Shown in pieces: positions 16,688-27,316 of a DNA stretch of 64,000 bases. The stretch is from positions 186,001 through 250,000 of the forward strand of contig NZ_VEWK01000004.1 in assembly GCF_006376675.1 (NCBI RefSeq), written 5' to 3'. Below the pieces are notes generated by a model that was not told the DNA's origin, ran no database searches, and saw nothing but the letters and a program-made list of their open reading frames with translations. Within the stretch, counting starts at the first letter, position 1; every line of letters begins with the position of its first letter. A program made the translations under genes and the position numbers. Source of the stretch: Brucella pecoris. GTDB taxonomy: Bacteria > Pseudomonadota > Alphaproteobacteria > Rhizobiales > Rhizobiaceae.

Positions 16688-19600
16688 AAAAAGCACCGAT
16701 TATTCCGGAAGAAACGCTGCGGGCGCAAAGCAACGCAGCAAATCCGGCAGCTTCCGTCTGGGTGTCGGCCAATGCGGGTTCCGGCAAGACGCATGTTCTG
16801 ACCGAACGTGTTATCCGCCTGCTGCTGGAGGGCACGGATCCTTCGAAGATTCTCTGCCTCACCTATACCAAGGCGGCGGCGGCGGTGATGCAGAACCGCG
16901 TGTTCATGCGGCTTTCCGAATGGGCTGTCCTACCCGATATCGAACTTGCCGAACGTCTGAAGTCGCTGGAAGGGCGCACACCGGGGGATGCCCGTCTTGC
17001 TGCAGCGCGACGGCTGTTCGCGCGCGCACTCGAGACGCCGGGCGGACTTAAAATCCAGACCATCCATGCTTTCTGCGAAGCGATCCTGCACCAGTTCCCG
17101 CTTGAGGCGAACATTGCCGGTCATTTCGAGATGATGGATGATCTGATGCAGGCAGCCCTTGTGGGTGAAGCCAGGCGCCAGCTCCTCGAAACGGCGCACG
17201 GTGGCGGCGATACTGAGCTCGCAGGGGCCTTTGCCGATGTTTTGCAGGCATCGGGCGAGATGGGGCTCCAATCGCTTCTGGATGAGGCGGTAAGCAGGCG
17301 CAACGGCTTGCAGACCTATATCGCCGAACTGGGCGTAGCGGCGCATCGCAGCGAAGCGCTGCACCGGGCTTTCCGCTTCGACCCGCAAACCAGCGAAGAC
17401 GAACTTGTCGCCGATCTCTGGCCGATACCGGAATTTTCCGACGATGCGCTCGACCTCATCATGTTGATCCAGAAGGGTGCGTCGCGCGCACAGGATTTTG
17501 CGCTGCAGCTCCGGCGTTTCGAGAAAGTGACGAGCCAGCGTGACCGGGAAGCCGTGTTGCGCGCAGCCTTCCTGAAAAGCACGGGCGAACCGAAATCCGG
17601 TTCCTATGTTGGCTCGGCGGCGGTCAAGAAACTTCTGCCGGATTTCGAAGAGGATTTCGACACGGCAGCGGCACGTGTCGAACAGGGGCTCGACCGGCTG
17701 AAGGAATTGCGGCTTGTGCGGCTCAATCTGGCCGCGCTCACGCTGATCGACAATCTGCTGCAACGCTATCACGACCTGAAACGTCGGCGCGGTTTGCTCG
17801 ATTTCGAGGATCTCATCACCCGGACCGTGGCGTTGCTCGCCCGCAACGGGGCAGGGCAGTGGGTGCAGTACAAGCTCGATCGCGGCATTGACCATATTCT
17901 GGTTGACGAGGCGCAGGACACCAGCCCCGACCAGTGGCAGGTAATCCGCATGCTGTCGGAAGAGTTTTTCTCCGGCCTCGGCCAGCGCAATATCAGCCGC
18001 ACGCTCTTTGCCGTTGGCGACGAAAAACAATCGATCTACTCGTTCCAGGGCGCGGTGCCGGAGGATTTCGCGGCGCAGGGGCGTTCCGTCAGTCTTCGTG
18101 CGGGAGATGCGGAACTGAAGTTCGAGCGTGTCAGCCTCAATTTCTCGTTCCGATCCGCTCCCGATGTTCTGCAGGCAGTAGACGAGGTTTTTGCGAGACC
18201 GGAAGCCAATCGCGGCCTCGCGGGCGCAACGGTTCATGAAGCCATTCGTTCCGACGCGCCGGGCGAGGTGGAAATCTGGGATATGCTGACACCGGAAGTG
18301 GTGGAAGAACCGGACGACTGGCGCGAGCCGGTCGATCATCTGGCAGCACCCGCTGTCCGGCTGGCGGATCAGATCGCCACCACCATTCGCCACTGGCTGG
18401 ATCGCGGCGAACCTATTCCGGGGCAGAACCGGCGGATCATGCCGCGTGACATCATGGTTCTGGTACGGAAGCGTGACCAGTTCATGCCCGCCCTGTCGCG
18501 GGCGCTGAAAAACCTGTCCGTTCCGGTTGCAGGTGCAGACCGCCTGCGGCTCACCAGTCATATTGCCATTCAGGATCTGATGGCGCTCGGTCGGTTCGTG
18601 CTTCAGCCTTCGGACGATCTTTCGCTGGCATCAGTGTTGAAAAGCCCACTATTCGGCTGGGATGACGACCGGTTATTCGAGCTTGCCCATCCGCGCGGTT
18701 CAAGCCTTACGCTGTTCGAGCGGCTTTATCAGGTCTCGCGTGGCGATGCCGTGCTGGCCGAAGTGCACAAGACCTTGAGCCGCTGGCGCAATATGGCCGA
18801 CACGATGCCGGTGTTCGAATTCTATGCACGGATATTGAGTGCGGACGGTGCACGGCGAAAACTCCTGGCGAGGTTGGGGCCGGAGGCTGGCGACATCATC
18901 GATGAATTCCAGAACTATGCGCTTTCTGCCGAGCGTGCCGGTCTGCCCGGCCTGCAGGCTTTCCTTGAAACGCTGGAAGCGGCATCGCCGGAAATCAAGC
19001 GAGAACTCGATCAGGGGCGCAATGAAGTGCGCATCATGACCGTCCATGCTGCCAAGGGGCTGGAAGGGGCGGTGGTGTTTCTTGTTGATCCGGGAAGTGC
19101 TGTCTGGACAGGCAGTCGCGCGCCAAAGCTCATTCCTTTTGACTTTTCGAACGATAATCCGTCGGTGAAAGGCTATCTCTGGCAACCGAATGCCGGATAC
19201 CAGACCGGTTTTACGACGGCACAGATCGAGAAGCTGAAAACGCGGGCCGAAGAGGAATATCGTCGCCTGCTCTATGTCGGCATGACGCGGGCGGAGGATA
19301 GGCTCATCATCTGCGGTTATCGCGGCATGCGCGAAAGCGGCGAGACATGGCACCGCCTTGTCGAGGACGCGCTGGTCACCAAGGCCGAGACATTCGTGCA
19401 CCCCGTGCTGGGTGTTGCCGCAAGGCGTTATCGCAATACACCGCGCGGAATGGTCGAGATTGTCGATCAGGATAGAACCGAAGACCATGCGCTGCCGTCA
19501 TTGCCGCTCGACTATTTGCGACCGATAAAGCCGGAAACCGGACTGCCGCGGCCGCTGGCGCCGTCCGGCGCATCCGCGCTGATCGAGGCGGACGAGGAAC

Positions 19601-20226
19601 CGCCGCTCGATACGTTTTCGCCGGTACTGGGGGCGGGCGATGGGACATCGGCCTTTGCGTTGCGGCGCGGCACGGCGATCCATATGCTGCTGCAATATCT
19701 GCCGGATGTACCGCAGGATGGGCGTGAAACGCTGGCACGCAACTATCTTGATCGGATCGCTGCCGACTGGCCGGAAACGGAGCGTCAGATAGCATGGCAA
19801 AGTGTGCGGACCATTCTGGACGATCCGACCTATGCGCCCGTCTTTGCAGAAGGCTCGCGCGGGGAAGTGGCCATCATGGGCACCATCGAGCTTGGCGGGC
19901 GCGATCATGCGGTGTCCGGTCAGATCGACCGCATCAGCGTCGGCGAGGACCGGGTTCTGATCGTCGACTACAAGACCAATCGACCGCCGCCGAAAACTGT
20001 TCAAGCGGTTCCTTTCGCCTATCGGGCGCAGCTTGCACTCTATCGCGAATTGCTGGCGCCGCTTTATCCGGGACGGATTGTCGAAACAGCACTTCTGTTC
20101 ACCGAAGGCCCATATCTGATGCCGCTGCCGGATGTCGTTCTGGATGAAGCGCTGCAGTCTCTGAAAGACTCTCAAGGAAAGGTGACGAACCAGAACTTGA
20201 CGGATGGCAGCAGACACGCCACATGA
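16684..20226 (+). CDS. addA: Double-strand break repair helicase-nuclease AddA
   Basis: UvrD-like superfamily 1 helicase with a C-terminal nuclease, partner of AddB. The protein has 1180 residues. Walker A SANAGSGKTHVLTERV lies near residues 25-40; motif II ILVDEAQDTSPDQW and motif III VGDEKQSIYSFQGA are near 400-455; motif V IMTVHAAKGLEGAVV and motif VI RRLLYVGMTRAEDRL follow; the nuclease motif QIDRISVGEDRVLIVDYKTN is near 1080-1100. Its ATG overlaps the addB stop (GTGA context), consistent with 1:1 synthesis. trxA follows 78 bp later. Confidence 0.96.
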   Translation: MKKAPIIPEETLRAQSNAANPAASVWVSANAGSGKTHVLTERVIRLLLEGTDPSKILCLTYTKAAAAVMQNRVFMRLSEWAVLPDIELAERLKSLEGRTPGDARLAAARRLFARALETPGGLKIQTIHAFCEAILHQFPLEANIAGHFEMMDDLMQAALVGEARRQLLETAHGGGDTELAGAFADVLQASGEMGLQSLLDEAVSRRNGLQTYIAELGVAAHRSEALHRAFRFDPQTSEDELVADLWPIPEFSDDALDLIMLIQKGASRAQDFALQLRRFEKVTSQRDREAVLRAAFLKSTGEPKSGSYVGSAAVKKLLPDFEEDFDTAAARVEQGLDRLKELRLVRLNLAALTLIDNLLQRYHDLKRRRGLLDFEDLITRTVALLARNGAGQWVQYKLDRGIDHILVDEAQDTSPDQWQVIRMLSEEFFSGLGQRNISRTLFAVGDEKQSIYSFQGAVPEDFAAQGRSVSLRAGDAELKFERVSLNFSFRSAPDVLQAVDEVFARPEANRGLAGATVHEAIRSDAPGEVEIWDMLTPEVVEEPDDWREPVDHLAAPAVRLADQIATTIRHWLDRGEPIPGQNRRIMPRDIMVLVRKRDQFMPALSRALKNLSVPVAGADRLRLTSHIAIQDLMALGRFVLQPSDDLSLASVLKSPLFGWDDDRLFELAHPRGSSLTLFERLYQVSRGDAVLAEVHKTLSRWRNMADTMPVFEFYARILSADGARRKLLARLGPEAGDIIDEFQNYALSAERAGLPGLQAFLETLEAASPEIKRELDQGRNEVRIMTVHAAKGLEGAVVFLVDPGSAVWTGSRAPKLIPFDFSNDNPSVKGYLWQPNAGYQTGFTTAQIEKLKTRAEEEYRRLLYVGMTRAEDRLIICGYRGMRESGETWHRLVEDALVTKAETFVHPVLGVAARRYRNTPRGMVEIVDQDRTEDHALPSLPLDYLRPIKPETGLPRPLAPSGASALIEADEEPPLDTFSPVLGAGDGTSAFALRRGTAIHMLLQYLPDVPQDGRETLARNYLDRIAADWPETERQIAWQSVRTILDDPTYAPVFAEGSRGEVAIMGTIELGGRDHAVSGQIDRISVGEDRVLIVDYKTNRPPPKTVQAVPFAYRAQLALYRELLAPLYPGRIVETALLFTEGPYLMPLPDVVLDEALQSLKDSQGKVTNQNLTDGSRHAT

Positions 20227-20304
20227 TATAGCGAATAAAGAGCGGATCGTTTTGTGAGTCTGAAAAGATGTCTGCCGTTCTTGGTGAGAAAAGAGGATAG
20301 CCCT

Positions 20305-20628
20305 ATGGCAACCGTTAAGGTCGATAACAGCAATTTTCAGTCGGACGTTCTTCAGTCGAGCGAGCCTGTCGTGGTGGATTTCTGGGCGGAGTGGTGCGGT
20401 CCCTGCAAGATGATCGCTCCGGCTTTGGATGAAATCGCGACTGAAATGGCCGGTCAGGTCAAGATCGCCAAGGTTAATATCGACGAAAACCCGGAACTGG
20501 CCGCGCAGTTCGGTGTGCGTTCGATCCCGACGCTTCTGATGTTCAAGGACGGCGAACTCGCCGCCAATATGGTTGGCGCTGCTCCGAAGAGCCGTCTTGC
20601 CGACTGGATCAAGGCTTCGGCTGCCTGA
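20305..20628 (+). CDS. trxA: Thioredoxin
   Basis: Cytoplasmic disulfide reductase of 107 residues with active site [10 protein letters not shown] and the cis-proline block [13 protein letters not shown]. The start at 20305 gives [11 protein letters not shown] and has AGAGGA 8-13 bases upstream; the longer frame from 20254 adds residues unlike the family. It is last in the divL-to-trxA plus-strand series and is followed by a strong terminator. Confidence 0.97.
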
Positions 20629-20650
20629 TCACTTCGAGCATAAGAAATGC

Positions 20651-20680
20651 AAAACCCGGCCTTGGAGCCGGGTTTTTCTT
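20651..20680 (+). terminator. Rho-independent terminator after trxA
   Basis: AACCCGGC (20653-20660) pairs with GCCGGGTT (20667-20674), loop CTTGGA, flanked by A and T runs. It could act in both directions and would also end the minus-strand small gene just downstream. Confidence 0.85.
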
Positions 20681-20702
20681 TGTCCGCAGAAACCGCTCGG
20701 AC

Positions 20703-20959
20703 TTATTTCGATTTTCTCTGGGTGTTAGCCCGGTCTTCATCGCTCGGATTACATTCCTGATGTGTACCCGGAAGATAGAATTTTCCGTCGGCAGCCGGTT
20801 TAGCACCGCCGTCGCATCCGGGTTTTCCAGGTTGTCCGTCGATTCCACCATTAGCTCCCTTGCCACCGGCCCCACCAGCTCCGCCATGGCCTGCGGCAAA
20901 GAGGGAGCAACTGAAAAACCCAGAAAAAGAAAAATAGAAAGAATAAATTTATTACGCAT
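20703..20959 (-). pseudogene. Small exported glycine-rich protein gene with a 1-base frameshift in a T-run region
   Basis: From the ATG at 20959 the minus strand reads a clear signal-peptide start, MRNKFILSIFLFLGFS, then continues in that frame into a low-complexity sequence crossing the trxA terminator. In the neighbouring frame the same DNA reads AAGHGGAGGAGGKGANGG followed by a collagen-like GQPGKPGCDGG and ends at TAA (20703-20705). Adding one T in the run GGGTTTTTC (minus strand) joins the two into an 85-residue protein with signal peptide and a possible cleavage after FAA. The rest looks constrained, so this is a recent frameshift, a phase-variable switch, or a sequencing error. I do not recognise a function. 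Confidence 0.55.
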
Positions 20960-20966
20960 TTAAATA

Positions 20967-21007
20967 TCCATCAGTAAAAATTACGGAAGGTGATTTTTAC
21001 TGATGGA
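20967..21007. other. Perfect 15-bp hairpin in front of the glycine-rich gene
   Basis: TCCATCAGTAAAAAT (20967-20981) is the exact reverse complement of 20993-21007, with an 11-nt loop. On the minus strand it ends 8 bases before the ATG at 20959 and contains the only weak purine-rich site (GATGGA), so it could mask translation, or act as a terminator for folC-side transcription. Confidence 0.6.
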
Positions 21008-21056
21008 TGAAGGCGGAAGTATGATTTTGTTTTTTACTATCCAAAATCTGATTTTA

Positions 21057-22391
21057 TCAAACTGGTGGCGTATTGTTCTCTCCCAATACTTCACCAGCAA
21101 GATAAAGAGAGCCGCCAATCAGGATACGCGGCGGCGCCTCATCTGATGGCCATGTGTCGCGCAGAAGCTTCAATGCATTGGCAACCGAATGCACAGGCTC
21201 TGCCGACAAATTGGCCTTCTGGGCTGCGACCGCCAGCTCATCATTGGGAATGCCCGCATCGCTGGACGGAATGGGCACTGTGAAAACATGCCGCGCCATA
21301 CCGGCAAAGGCTTCGAAGTAGCCGACCGGGTCCTTGGTGTTGATCATGCCCGTGATGAGGAACAGCGGGCGCTCGTTGCGCTCCTCCAAATCGCCGAGCG
21401 CCTCGGCGATGACTGTCCCGGCACCCGGATTATGACCGCCATCGAGCCAGATCTCAGATGCCGCCGGGGCCATATCCACGAGCGCGCCATGGGTCAGCCG
21501 CTGCATACGTGCTGGCCAGTCCACCACCATCAACGCCTTCTCGACAGCTTTGTCGGTCAGGCTGAAACCCGCCATCTGCACAGCCTCAATTGCCGCGGCA
21601 GCGTTGGAAATCTGGTGGCGCCCGAGGAGGCGCGGCAAAGGCAGGTCGATCAGGCCGTCCTCGTTCTGGAACACCATGCGACCATGTTCCTCGAAAGCAA
21701 GGAAATCCTGCCCGTAAACCGAAACCGGACAGCCGAGCCGATCTGCAGTCGAGACGAGAACTTCCCGCGCCGCATCGAAGGGCTGGAAACCGACGACGAC
21801 AGGACAATCCTTCTTGATGATCCCGGCCTTTTCAGCAGCGATCAGCTCCACGCGGTCGCCAAGATAGGCCTGATGGTCGATGGAAACCGGCATGATGAGC
21901 GAGACGGCAGGCTCGGTAATGACATTGGTGGCATCGAAACGCCCGCCAAGACCGACTTCCATGACGACGACATCCGCCGGATGCTCGGAAAAGAGCACAA
22001 AGGCCACGGCCGTCAGGATTTCGAAAACGGTGATATGTTGGCCCTCATTGGCCGCTGCAACGCGCTCTATCGCGTCGGCCAGAACATCGTCGCTGACCAG
22101 CCTGCCGCCGCCGGGCGCTGCCAGGCGATAGCGCTCGTGCCAGTTGACGAGGTGCGGCGAGGTATGGACGTGAACATCAAAGCCGCCCGCTTCAAGAAGC
22201 GCACGGCAGAAAGCTGTCGCCGATCCCTTGCCGTTGGTTCCGGCGATATGGATGACCGGCGGCAGTTTCAGATGTGGGTTACCGAGCTTTTCCAGAAGAG
22301 CGCGGATGCGGTCCAAGGAAAGATCGAAGCCCTTTGGATGCAACTGCATAAGCCGCTCGATTGCGGCGGCGGCTTTTTCTGTCACAATCAA
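21057..22391 (-). CDS. folC: Bifunctional folylpolyglutamate/dihydrofolate synthase
   Basis: Adds glutamate to dihydropteroate and polyglutamylates folates in the cytoplasm. The protein has 444 residues, Mur-ligase-like, with ATP loop [16 protein letters not shown] near residues 45-60, the omega-type block [26 protein letters not shown] and the C-terminal [10 protein letters not shown]. Start at 22391 overlaps the accD stop by 4 bp, as in many alphaproteobacteria where accD and folC are paired downstream of trpA. Confidence 0.95.
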   Translation of the reverse strand: MIVTEKAAAAIERLMQLHPKGFDLSLDRIRALLEKLGNPHLKLPPVIHIAGTNGKGSATAFCRALLEAGGFDVHVHTSPHLVNWHERYRLAAPGGGRLVSDDVLADAIERVAAANEGQHITVFEILTAVAFVLFSEHPADVVVMEVGLGGRFDATNVITEPAVSLIMPVSIDHQAYLGDRVELIAAEKAGIIKKDCPVVVGFQPFDAAREVLVSTADRLGCPVSVYGQDFLAFEEHGRMVFQNEDGLIDLPLPRLLGRHQISNAAAAIEAVQMAGFSLTDKAVEKALMVVDWPARMQRLTHGALVDMAPAASEIWLDGGHNPGAGTVIAEALGDLEERNERPLFLITGMINTKDPVGYFEAFAGMARHVFTVPIPSSDAGIPNDELAVAAQKANLSAEPVHSVANALKLLRDTWPSDEAPPRILIGGSLYLAGEVLGENNTPPV

Positions 22392-23293
22392 GCTGCCTTG
22401 TCGGTTGCTTCCGTCTTTTCGTGTTCCGGCGCATCGCTGGTGCCGGGCTGCCGGGTCATGATCTTGAGAAGGCGCGCAATCGTGCCCTTCAATTCCAGAC
22501 GCGAGACGACCATGTCGATCATGCCGTGTTCCATGAGATAATCCGCGCTCTGGAAGCCCTCGGGGAGCTTTTCACGGATCGTCTGCTCGATGACGCGCGG
22601 TCCGGCAAAGCCGATCAGTGCGCCGGGTTCGGCAATGTGGATATCGCCCAGCATGGCGTAGGAAGCCGTCACGCCACCGGTGGTCGGATTGGTCAGGACA
22701 ACGATATAGGGCAGGCCTGCCTCTTTCAGCATTTCCACGGCAACCGTGGTGCGCGGGAGCTGCATCAGCGACAGGATACCTTCCTGCATGCGTGCGCCAC
22801 CGGAGGCGGCAAACAGAACCAGCGGACGCTTCAGCTCGATAGCCTTTTCAAAGCCTTGGATAATCGCTTCGCCGGCACCCATACCGAGCGAGCCGCCCAT
22901 GAACCCGAAATCCTGAACGGTGGCGACAATCGGCAGGCCTTCGATGGAGCCGAGGCCGTTGACGACAGCGTCATCCATGCCGGTACGCGTGCGATAATCC
23001 TTGAGACGGTCGATATACTTCTTCTCGTCACGGAATTTCAGCGGATCAACGGGCACTTTCGGCGCTTCAAGCGTGGTGTACTCACCATTGTCGAAGAAGA
23101 AACGCAGACGGTCCTTTGCCTTGATGCGCATGTGATGACCCGAGGACGGAATCACAAACTGGTTGCTCTCAAGGTCCTTGTGAAACACCATTTCACCGGT
23201 CGACGGATCCTTGATCCAGAGATTTTCCGGCATTTCACGACGGCCGAGCATCGAATTGATCTTCGGACGGACGTAGTTGGTGATCCAGTTCAT
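22388..23293 (-). CDS. accD: Acetyl-CoA carboxylase carboxyltransferase subunit beta, zinc-ribbon cysteines absent
   Basis: Beta subunit of the carboxyltransferase that makes malonyl-CoA for fatty-acid synthesis. The protein has 301 residues. The crotonase-fold core is clear ([42 protein letters not shown]). The N-terminal zinc ribbon known from E. coli (CxxC...CxxC) aligns with KDPSTG (D29, T32) and VIPSSG (I48, S51), so all four zinc ligands are missing while the scaffold is kept. Loss is partial or complete in rhizobial relatives as far as I know. Starts 117 bp downstream of trpA, across a palindromic repeat. Confidence 0.95.
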   Translation of the reverse strand: MNWITNYVRPKINSMLGRREMPENLWIKDPSTGEMVFHKDLESNQFVIPSSGHHMRIKAKDRLRFFFDNGEYTTLEAPKVPVDPLKFRDEKKYIDRLKDYRTRTGMDDAVVNGLGSIEGLPIVATVQDFGFMGGSLGMGAGEAIIQGFEKAIELKRPLVLFAASGGARMQEGILSLMQLPRTTVAVEMLKEAGLPYIVVLTNPTTGGVTASYAMLGDIHIAEPGALIGFAGPRVIEQTIREKLPEGFQSADYLMEHGMIDMVVSRLELKGTIARLLKIMTRQPGTSDAPEHEKTEATDKAA

Positions 23294-23339
23294 GACGTTT
23301 GGTTCCGTTTCTTGTTCTTCGGCAAAGAGCTTCAGCCGC

Positions 23340-23400
23340 TTAGAGTCTTAACGCGCATCTTGCCCAAAAACCGCTTCGCACTTTTTAGGATGCGCTTTAA
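23340..23400 (-). repeat. Palindromic intergenic repeat (Brucella/Rhizobiales type) between accD and trpA
   Basis: Terminal inverted repeats GCGCATC (23353-23359) and GATGCGC (23389-23395) bracket a core that on the minus strand contains AAAGTGCGAAGCGGTTTT. The same 18 bases occur in the element at 58411-58512, so this is a dispersed family. Confidence 0.75.
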
Positions 23401-23409
23401 ATGGACGAT

Positions 23410-24249
23410 TTATTGGGCGGCTTCAAGGCGTGTGGCGCGCACACTCTCCGCAAGGGCGTGGACAAGTCCGGTTGCAGCAGCGACAGGATCGCCCTTCGAC
23501 TTGCCATTTTCGTCCAGTTCACCGGCAATCGCGTTGACAATCGCCGTGCCGACGACGACGCCATCGGCGTGGGTGGCGATGGCTGCTGCCTGCTCCGGCG
23601 TCTTGACGCCGAAACCGACACAGATCGGCAGATCGGTGCTCTTCTTGATGTGACGCACGGCTTCACCGACCTTTGTCGTATCGGCAATGGCGGAGCCGGT
23701 GATGCCGTTCATCGAGACGTAATAGACAAATCCCGACGAATTATGCAGCACTTTCGGCAGGCGTTTGTCGTCCGTGGTCGGCGTGGTGAGGCGGATGAAA
23801 TTGATGCCCACTTTCATCGCTGGGATGCAAAGCTCTGCATCCATTTCGGAGGGAAGATCGACAACAATCAGCCCGTCCACGCCGGAAGCCTTAGCATCGG
23901 CCAGAAAGCGATCCACACCGTAGATATAGATCGGATTGTAATAGCCCATCATGACGATCGGGGTCGTGTCGTCTTCCTTGCGGAATTCTGCTGCCATGTG
24001 CAGCGTCTTGGCGAGCGTCTGACCGGCATTAAGGGCGCGCAGGCCAGCGGCCTGAATGGCGGGTCCGTCCGCCATCGGATCGGAGAAGGGCATACCCAGC
24101 TCGATCACGTCGGCACCAGCCTTGGGCAGCGCCTTCATCACCTTGAGCGAGGTTTCCAGATCGGGATCGCCACCCATGAAATAGGTAACGAGCGCCGGAC
24201 GGCCCTCGGCCTTCAGTTCAGCGAATTTGGTGTCGATGCGAGTAGTCAT
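23410..24249 (-). CDS. trpA: Tryptophan synthase alpha chain
   Basis: Cleaves indole-3-glycerol phosphate to indole and glyceraldehyde-3-phosphate, passing indole to TrpB. The protein has 279 residues from the ATG at 24249. The catalytic glutamate lies in [19 protein letters not shown] and the catalytic aspartate in [11 protein letters not shown]; the phosphate-binding [10 protein letters not shown] is near the C terminus. The longer frame from 24321 lies in the preceding gene. It overlaps that unknown gene by 4 bp, so trpB-unknown-trpA is one tightly coupled unit. Confidence 0.97.
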   Translation of the reverse strand: MTTRIDTKFAELKAEGRPALVTYFMGGDPDLETSLKVMKALPKAGADVIELGMPFSDPMADGPAIQAAGLRALNAGQTLAKTLHMAAEFRKEDDTTPIVMMGYYNPIYIYGVDRFLADAKASGVDGLIVVDLPSEMDAELCIPAMKVGINFIRLTTPTTDDKRLPKVLHNSSGFVYYVSMNGITGSAIADTTKVGEAVRHIKKSTDLPICVGFGVKTPEQAAAIATHADGVVVGTAIVNAIAGELDENGKSKGDPVAAATGLVHALAESVRATRLEAAQ

Positions 24250-24716
24250 ACCGTGCCCCGTGGCAAAGTGCGCGCCAGATAGTCGGTAACGGGCTTGCCC
24301 GCCATCGCCGTTTCCATCCATGCACGCCGTTCAAAGTCTATGATTCCGAGTTCCCACACACAGGCCATCAGCAGCCGCTGTGCAGGCATGAATTCTACCT
24401 CGTCGCCGAGTTCCGACTGCCAGAGGATTTCGGTGGCAATGCCGCCCTCCAGCCACCAGTGCAGAAGCAGCCAGAGACCCTCCTCGCCCTGATGCAGAAC
24501 GGCGAAACCGACCCCCCGATGCGGTAAGGCGGCGAGCTTTTCAGCAGCGGTTTCGATCTGTCTGCGGGCGAGGCCGACAGCCGCCTCCGCGACAGGATTG
24601 GTCGGATCGGCTTCGATGATGTTGAGTTTGATCGTCGCCGGACCACACGTCGTCAGGCCGTCGAACCATGCGGCGCGCGGCTTGTAGACGGAGATTTCGG
24701 CGACGTCGTTACCCAT
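24246..24716 (-). CDS. Conserved unknown protein inside the trp operon
   Basis: A 156-residue soluble protein from the ATG at 24716 ([13 protein letters not shown]). It contains [19 protein letters not shown] and a tryptophan-rich stretch [16 protein letters not shown]; no signal peptide, membrane span or nucleotide motif is visible. It starts 1 base after the trpB stop and overlaps trpA by 4 bp, which argues for real, co-translated expression. I do not recognise the family; the tryptophan-rich core recalls small enzymes or chaperones but no function can be assigned. Homologs in this position would support a role linked to TrpAB. Confidence 0.8.
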   Translation of the reverse strand: MGNDVAEISVYKPRAAWFDGLTTCGPATIKLNIIEADPTNPVAEAAVGLARRQIETAAEKLAALPHRGVGFAVLHQGEEGLWLLLHWWLEGGIATEILWQSELGDEVEFMPAQRLLMACVWELGIIDFERRAWMETAMAGKPVTDYLARTLPRGTV

Positions 24717-24717
24717 G

Positions 24718-25965
<1,248 letters not shown>

Positions 25966-26622
25966 TCATACAGGGCATCGGCGCGCATCGGCGACAGCCC
26001 GGAAAAAATTCTCGATGAGACGCACGTCCTTTTCGCCGGGCGCGTGCTCGACACCGGACGATATATCGATGCCTTGCGCCTGGGTCTTCTGCAGCGCTTC
26101 GGCTATATTGTCCGCATTCAACCCACCGGAAAGCATGTAATCGATATCCGCGTCAAGCGCGGCCAGAAGTTCCCAGTCGAATGACACGCCGTTGCCACCC
26201 GGAAGATCGGATCCCTTCGGCGGCTTGGCATCGAACAGGAAACGGTCTGCTATGCCTTTATAGGCTGCAATCGCGGCAAGATCGCGGGCTTCGCGCACCG
26301 AAAAAGCCTTCATGACCGGCAGGCCATAACGCGCCTTGATGAAGGCAACACGTTCCGGCGTCTCATCGCCGTGAAGCTGCAGAATATCTGGCTTCACCGT
26401 TTTCACGATATCATCCAGCGTTTCATCGTCTGCATCAACTGTAACGGCAACGACAAGCGCACGTCCCTTGACCGCATCGCGCAAGCTGGCTGCTGTCTGC
26501 GGGGGTATATGGCGCGGGCTTTTGGGAAAGAAGATGAAACCGATATGCGTCGCACCGCCATCGAGGGCGGCGGCAACGGCGTCGGGGGTCTTGAGCCCGC
26601 ATATCTTGATATCGAGAACCAT
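25966..26622 (-). CDS. trpF: Phosphoribosylanthranilate isomerase
   Basis: Isomerises N-(5'-phosphoribosyl)anthranilate to CdRP in tryptophan synthesis. The protein has 218 residues from the ATG at 26622 (MVLDIKICGLKTPDAVAAAL), with catalytic cysteine in KICG and catalytic aspartate near VAVTVDADD; the phosphate site MLSGGLNADNIAEAL is near the C terminus. An in-frame start 15 bases upstream adds only MRRKT. It is first in the trpF-trpB-unknown-trpA-accD-folC series. Confidence 0.96.
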   Translation of the reverse strand: MVLDIKICGLKTPDAVAAALDGGATHIGFIFFPKSPRHIPPQTAASLRDAVKGRALVVAVTVDADDETLDDIVKTVKPDILQLHGDETPERVAFIKARYGLPVMKAFSVREARDLAAIAAYKGIADRFLFDAKPPKGSDLPGGNGVSFDWELLAALDADIDYMLSGGLNADNIAEALQKTQAQGIDISSGVEHAPGEKDVRLIENFFRAVADARRCPV

Positions 26623-26677
26623 GGTTTTCCGTCGCATAAATCCGGGGGCTACTCAAGTTATTCCGTCCGTTGCCGAT

Positions 26678-27316
26678 CTATTCGGAGAGCGGATGGCCAT
26701 TAAGACCCTGTGCGATCAGAAAATCATACGCCTCCATGACCTCCAGGGGAACCGCCTGTGCAATCTGATAGCCCTTGGCCGCATATTCCAGAATGCGTTG
26801 CAGGTCACCGGTCATCTCATTGATAAGCATTTCGACCGGATGATCTGCCGTCGGCTGGTCTTCGAAGGAAACAAGCGGCGCAGTGATGCTTGCGCGCGCT
26901 TCCGGCCATTGGCGGGCCACGGTCGCCAGAACGCGGCGCTGTGTCTGCGGTTTGGTTACAAGGATGGCGCTGATTGCGCCGGGCGCAAGCCGTTCACGAC
27001 TGAACCTTATATTCTCGCCGATATTGGTTGCATTGGGTTCGACGGTGATCGCTTCTTCGGGCACGCCGCGCTTGATTGCGATTTCGGCAAAAGCCTCGGC
27101 CTCGCTTGATTGATAGAGCTTGTCCGTCCAGTGACCGCTTTTGCCGGTAAACACCAGCCAGGTCGCCATGCTGGCCAAAAAGAGATCGGCTGCCCTCTCG
27201 GCAACGCGCGGATCGTAGCTGCCAAGCCCGATAATGACATCGGCGGTTTCCAGAGGATCATAGATGCAGTGATAATCCCACAGCACCTTGGCGGCGGTCA
27301 GTATGGATGGAGTCAT
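26678..27316 (-). CDS. YdcF/SanA-like DUF218 domain protein
   Basis: A 212-residue cytoplasmic protein with DUF218 features: the start ADVIIGLGSYDPRVAERAADL, then WLVFTGKSGHWTD, an acidic EAEAFAEIAIKRGVPEEAI block and EPNATNIGENIRFSRE. In other bacteria DUF218 proteins affect envelope integrity or vancomycin sensitivity, but those are usually membrane anchored; this one lacks an anchor and resembles E. coli YdcF. The start at 27316 (MTPSILTAAKVL) overlaps the metalloprotease stop by 4 bp; the upstream start at 27388 lies inside that gene. Confidence 0.85.
   Translation of the reverse strand: MTPSILTAAKVLWDYHCIYDPLETADVIIGLGSYDPRVAERAADLFLASMATWLVFTGKSGHWTDKLYQSSEAEAFAEIAIKRGVPEEAITVEPNATNIGENIRFSRERLAPGAISAILVTKPQTQRRVLATVARQWPEARASITAPLVSFEDQPTADHPVEMLINEMTGDLQRILEYAAKGYQIAQAVPLEVMEAYDFLIAQGLNGHPLSE

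Noticed and set aside
16930..18561. 543-residue antisense open frame across addA
   Set aside because: Same reason: high-GC codon bias leaves the opposite strand open.
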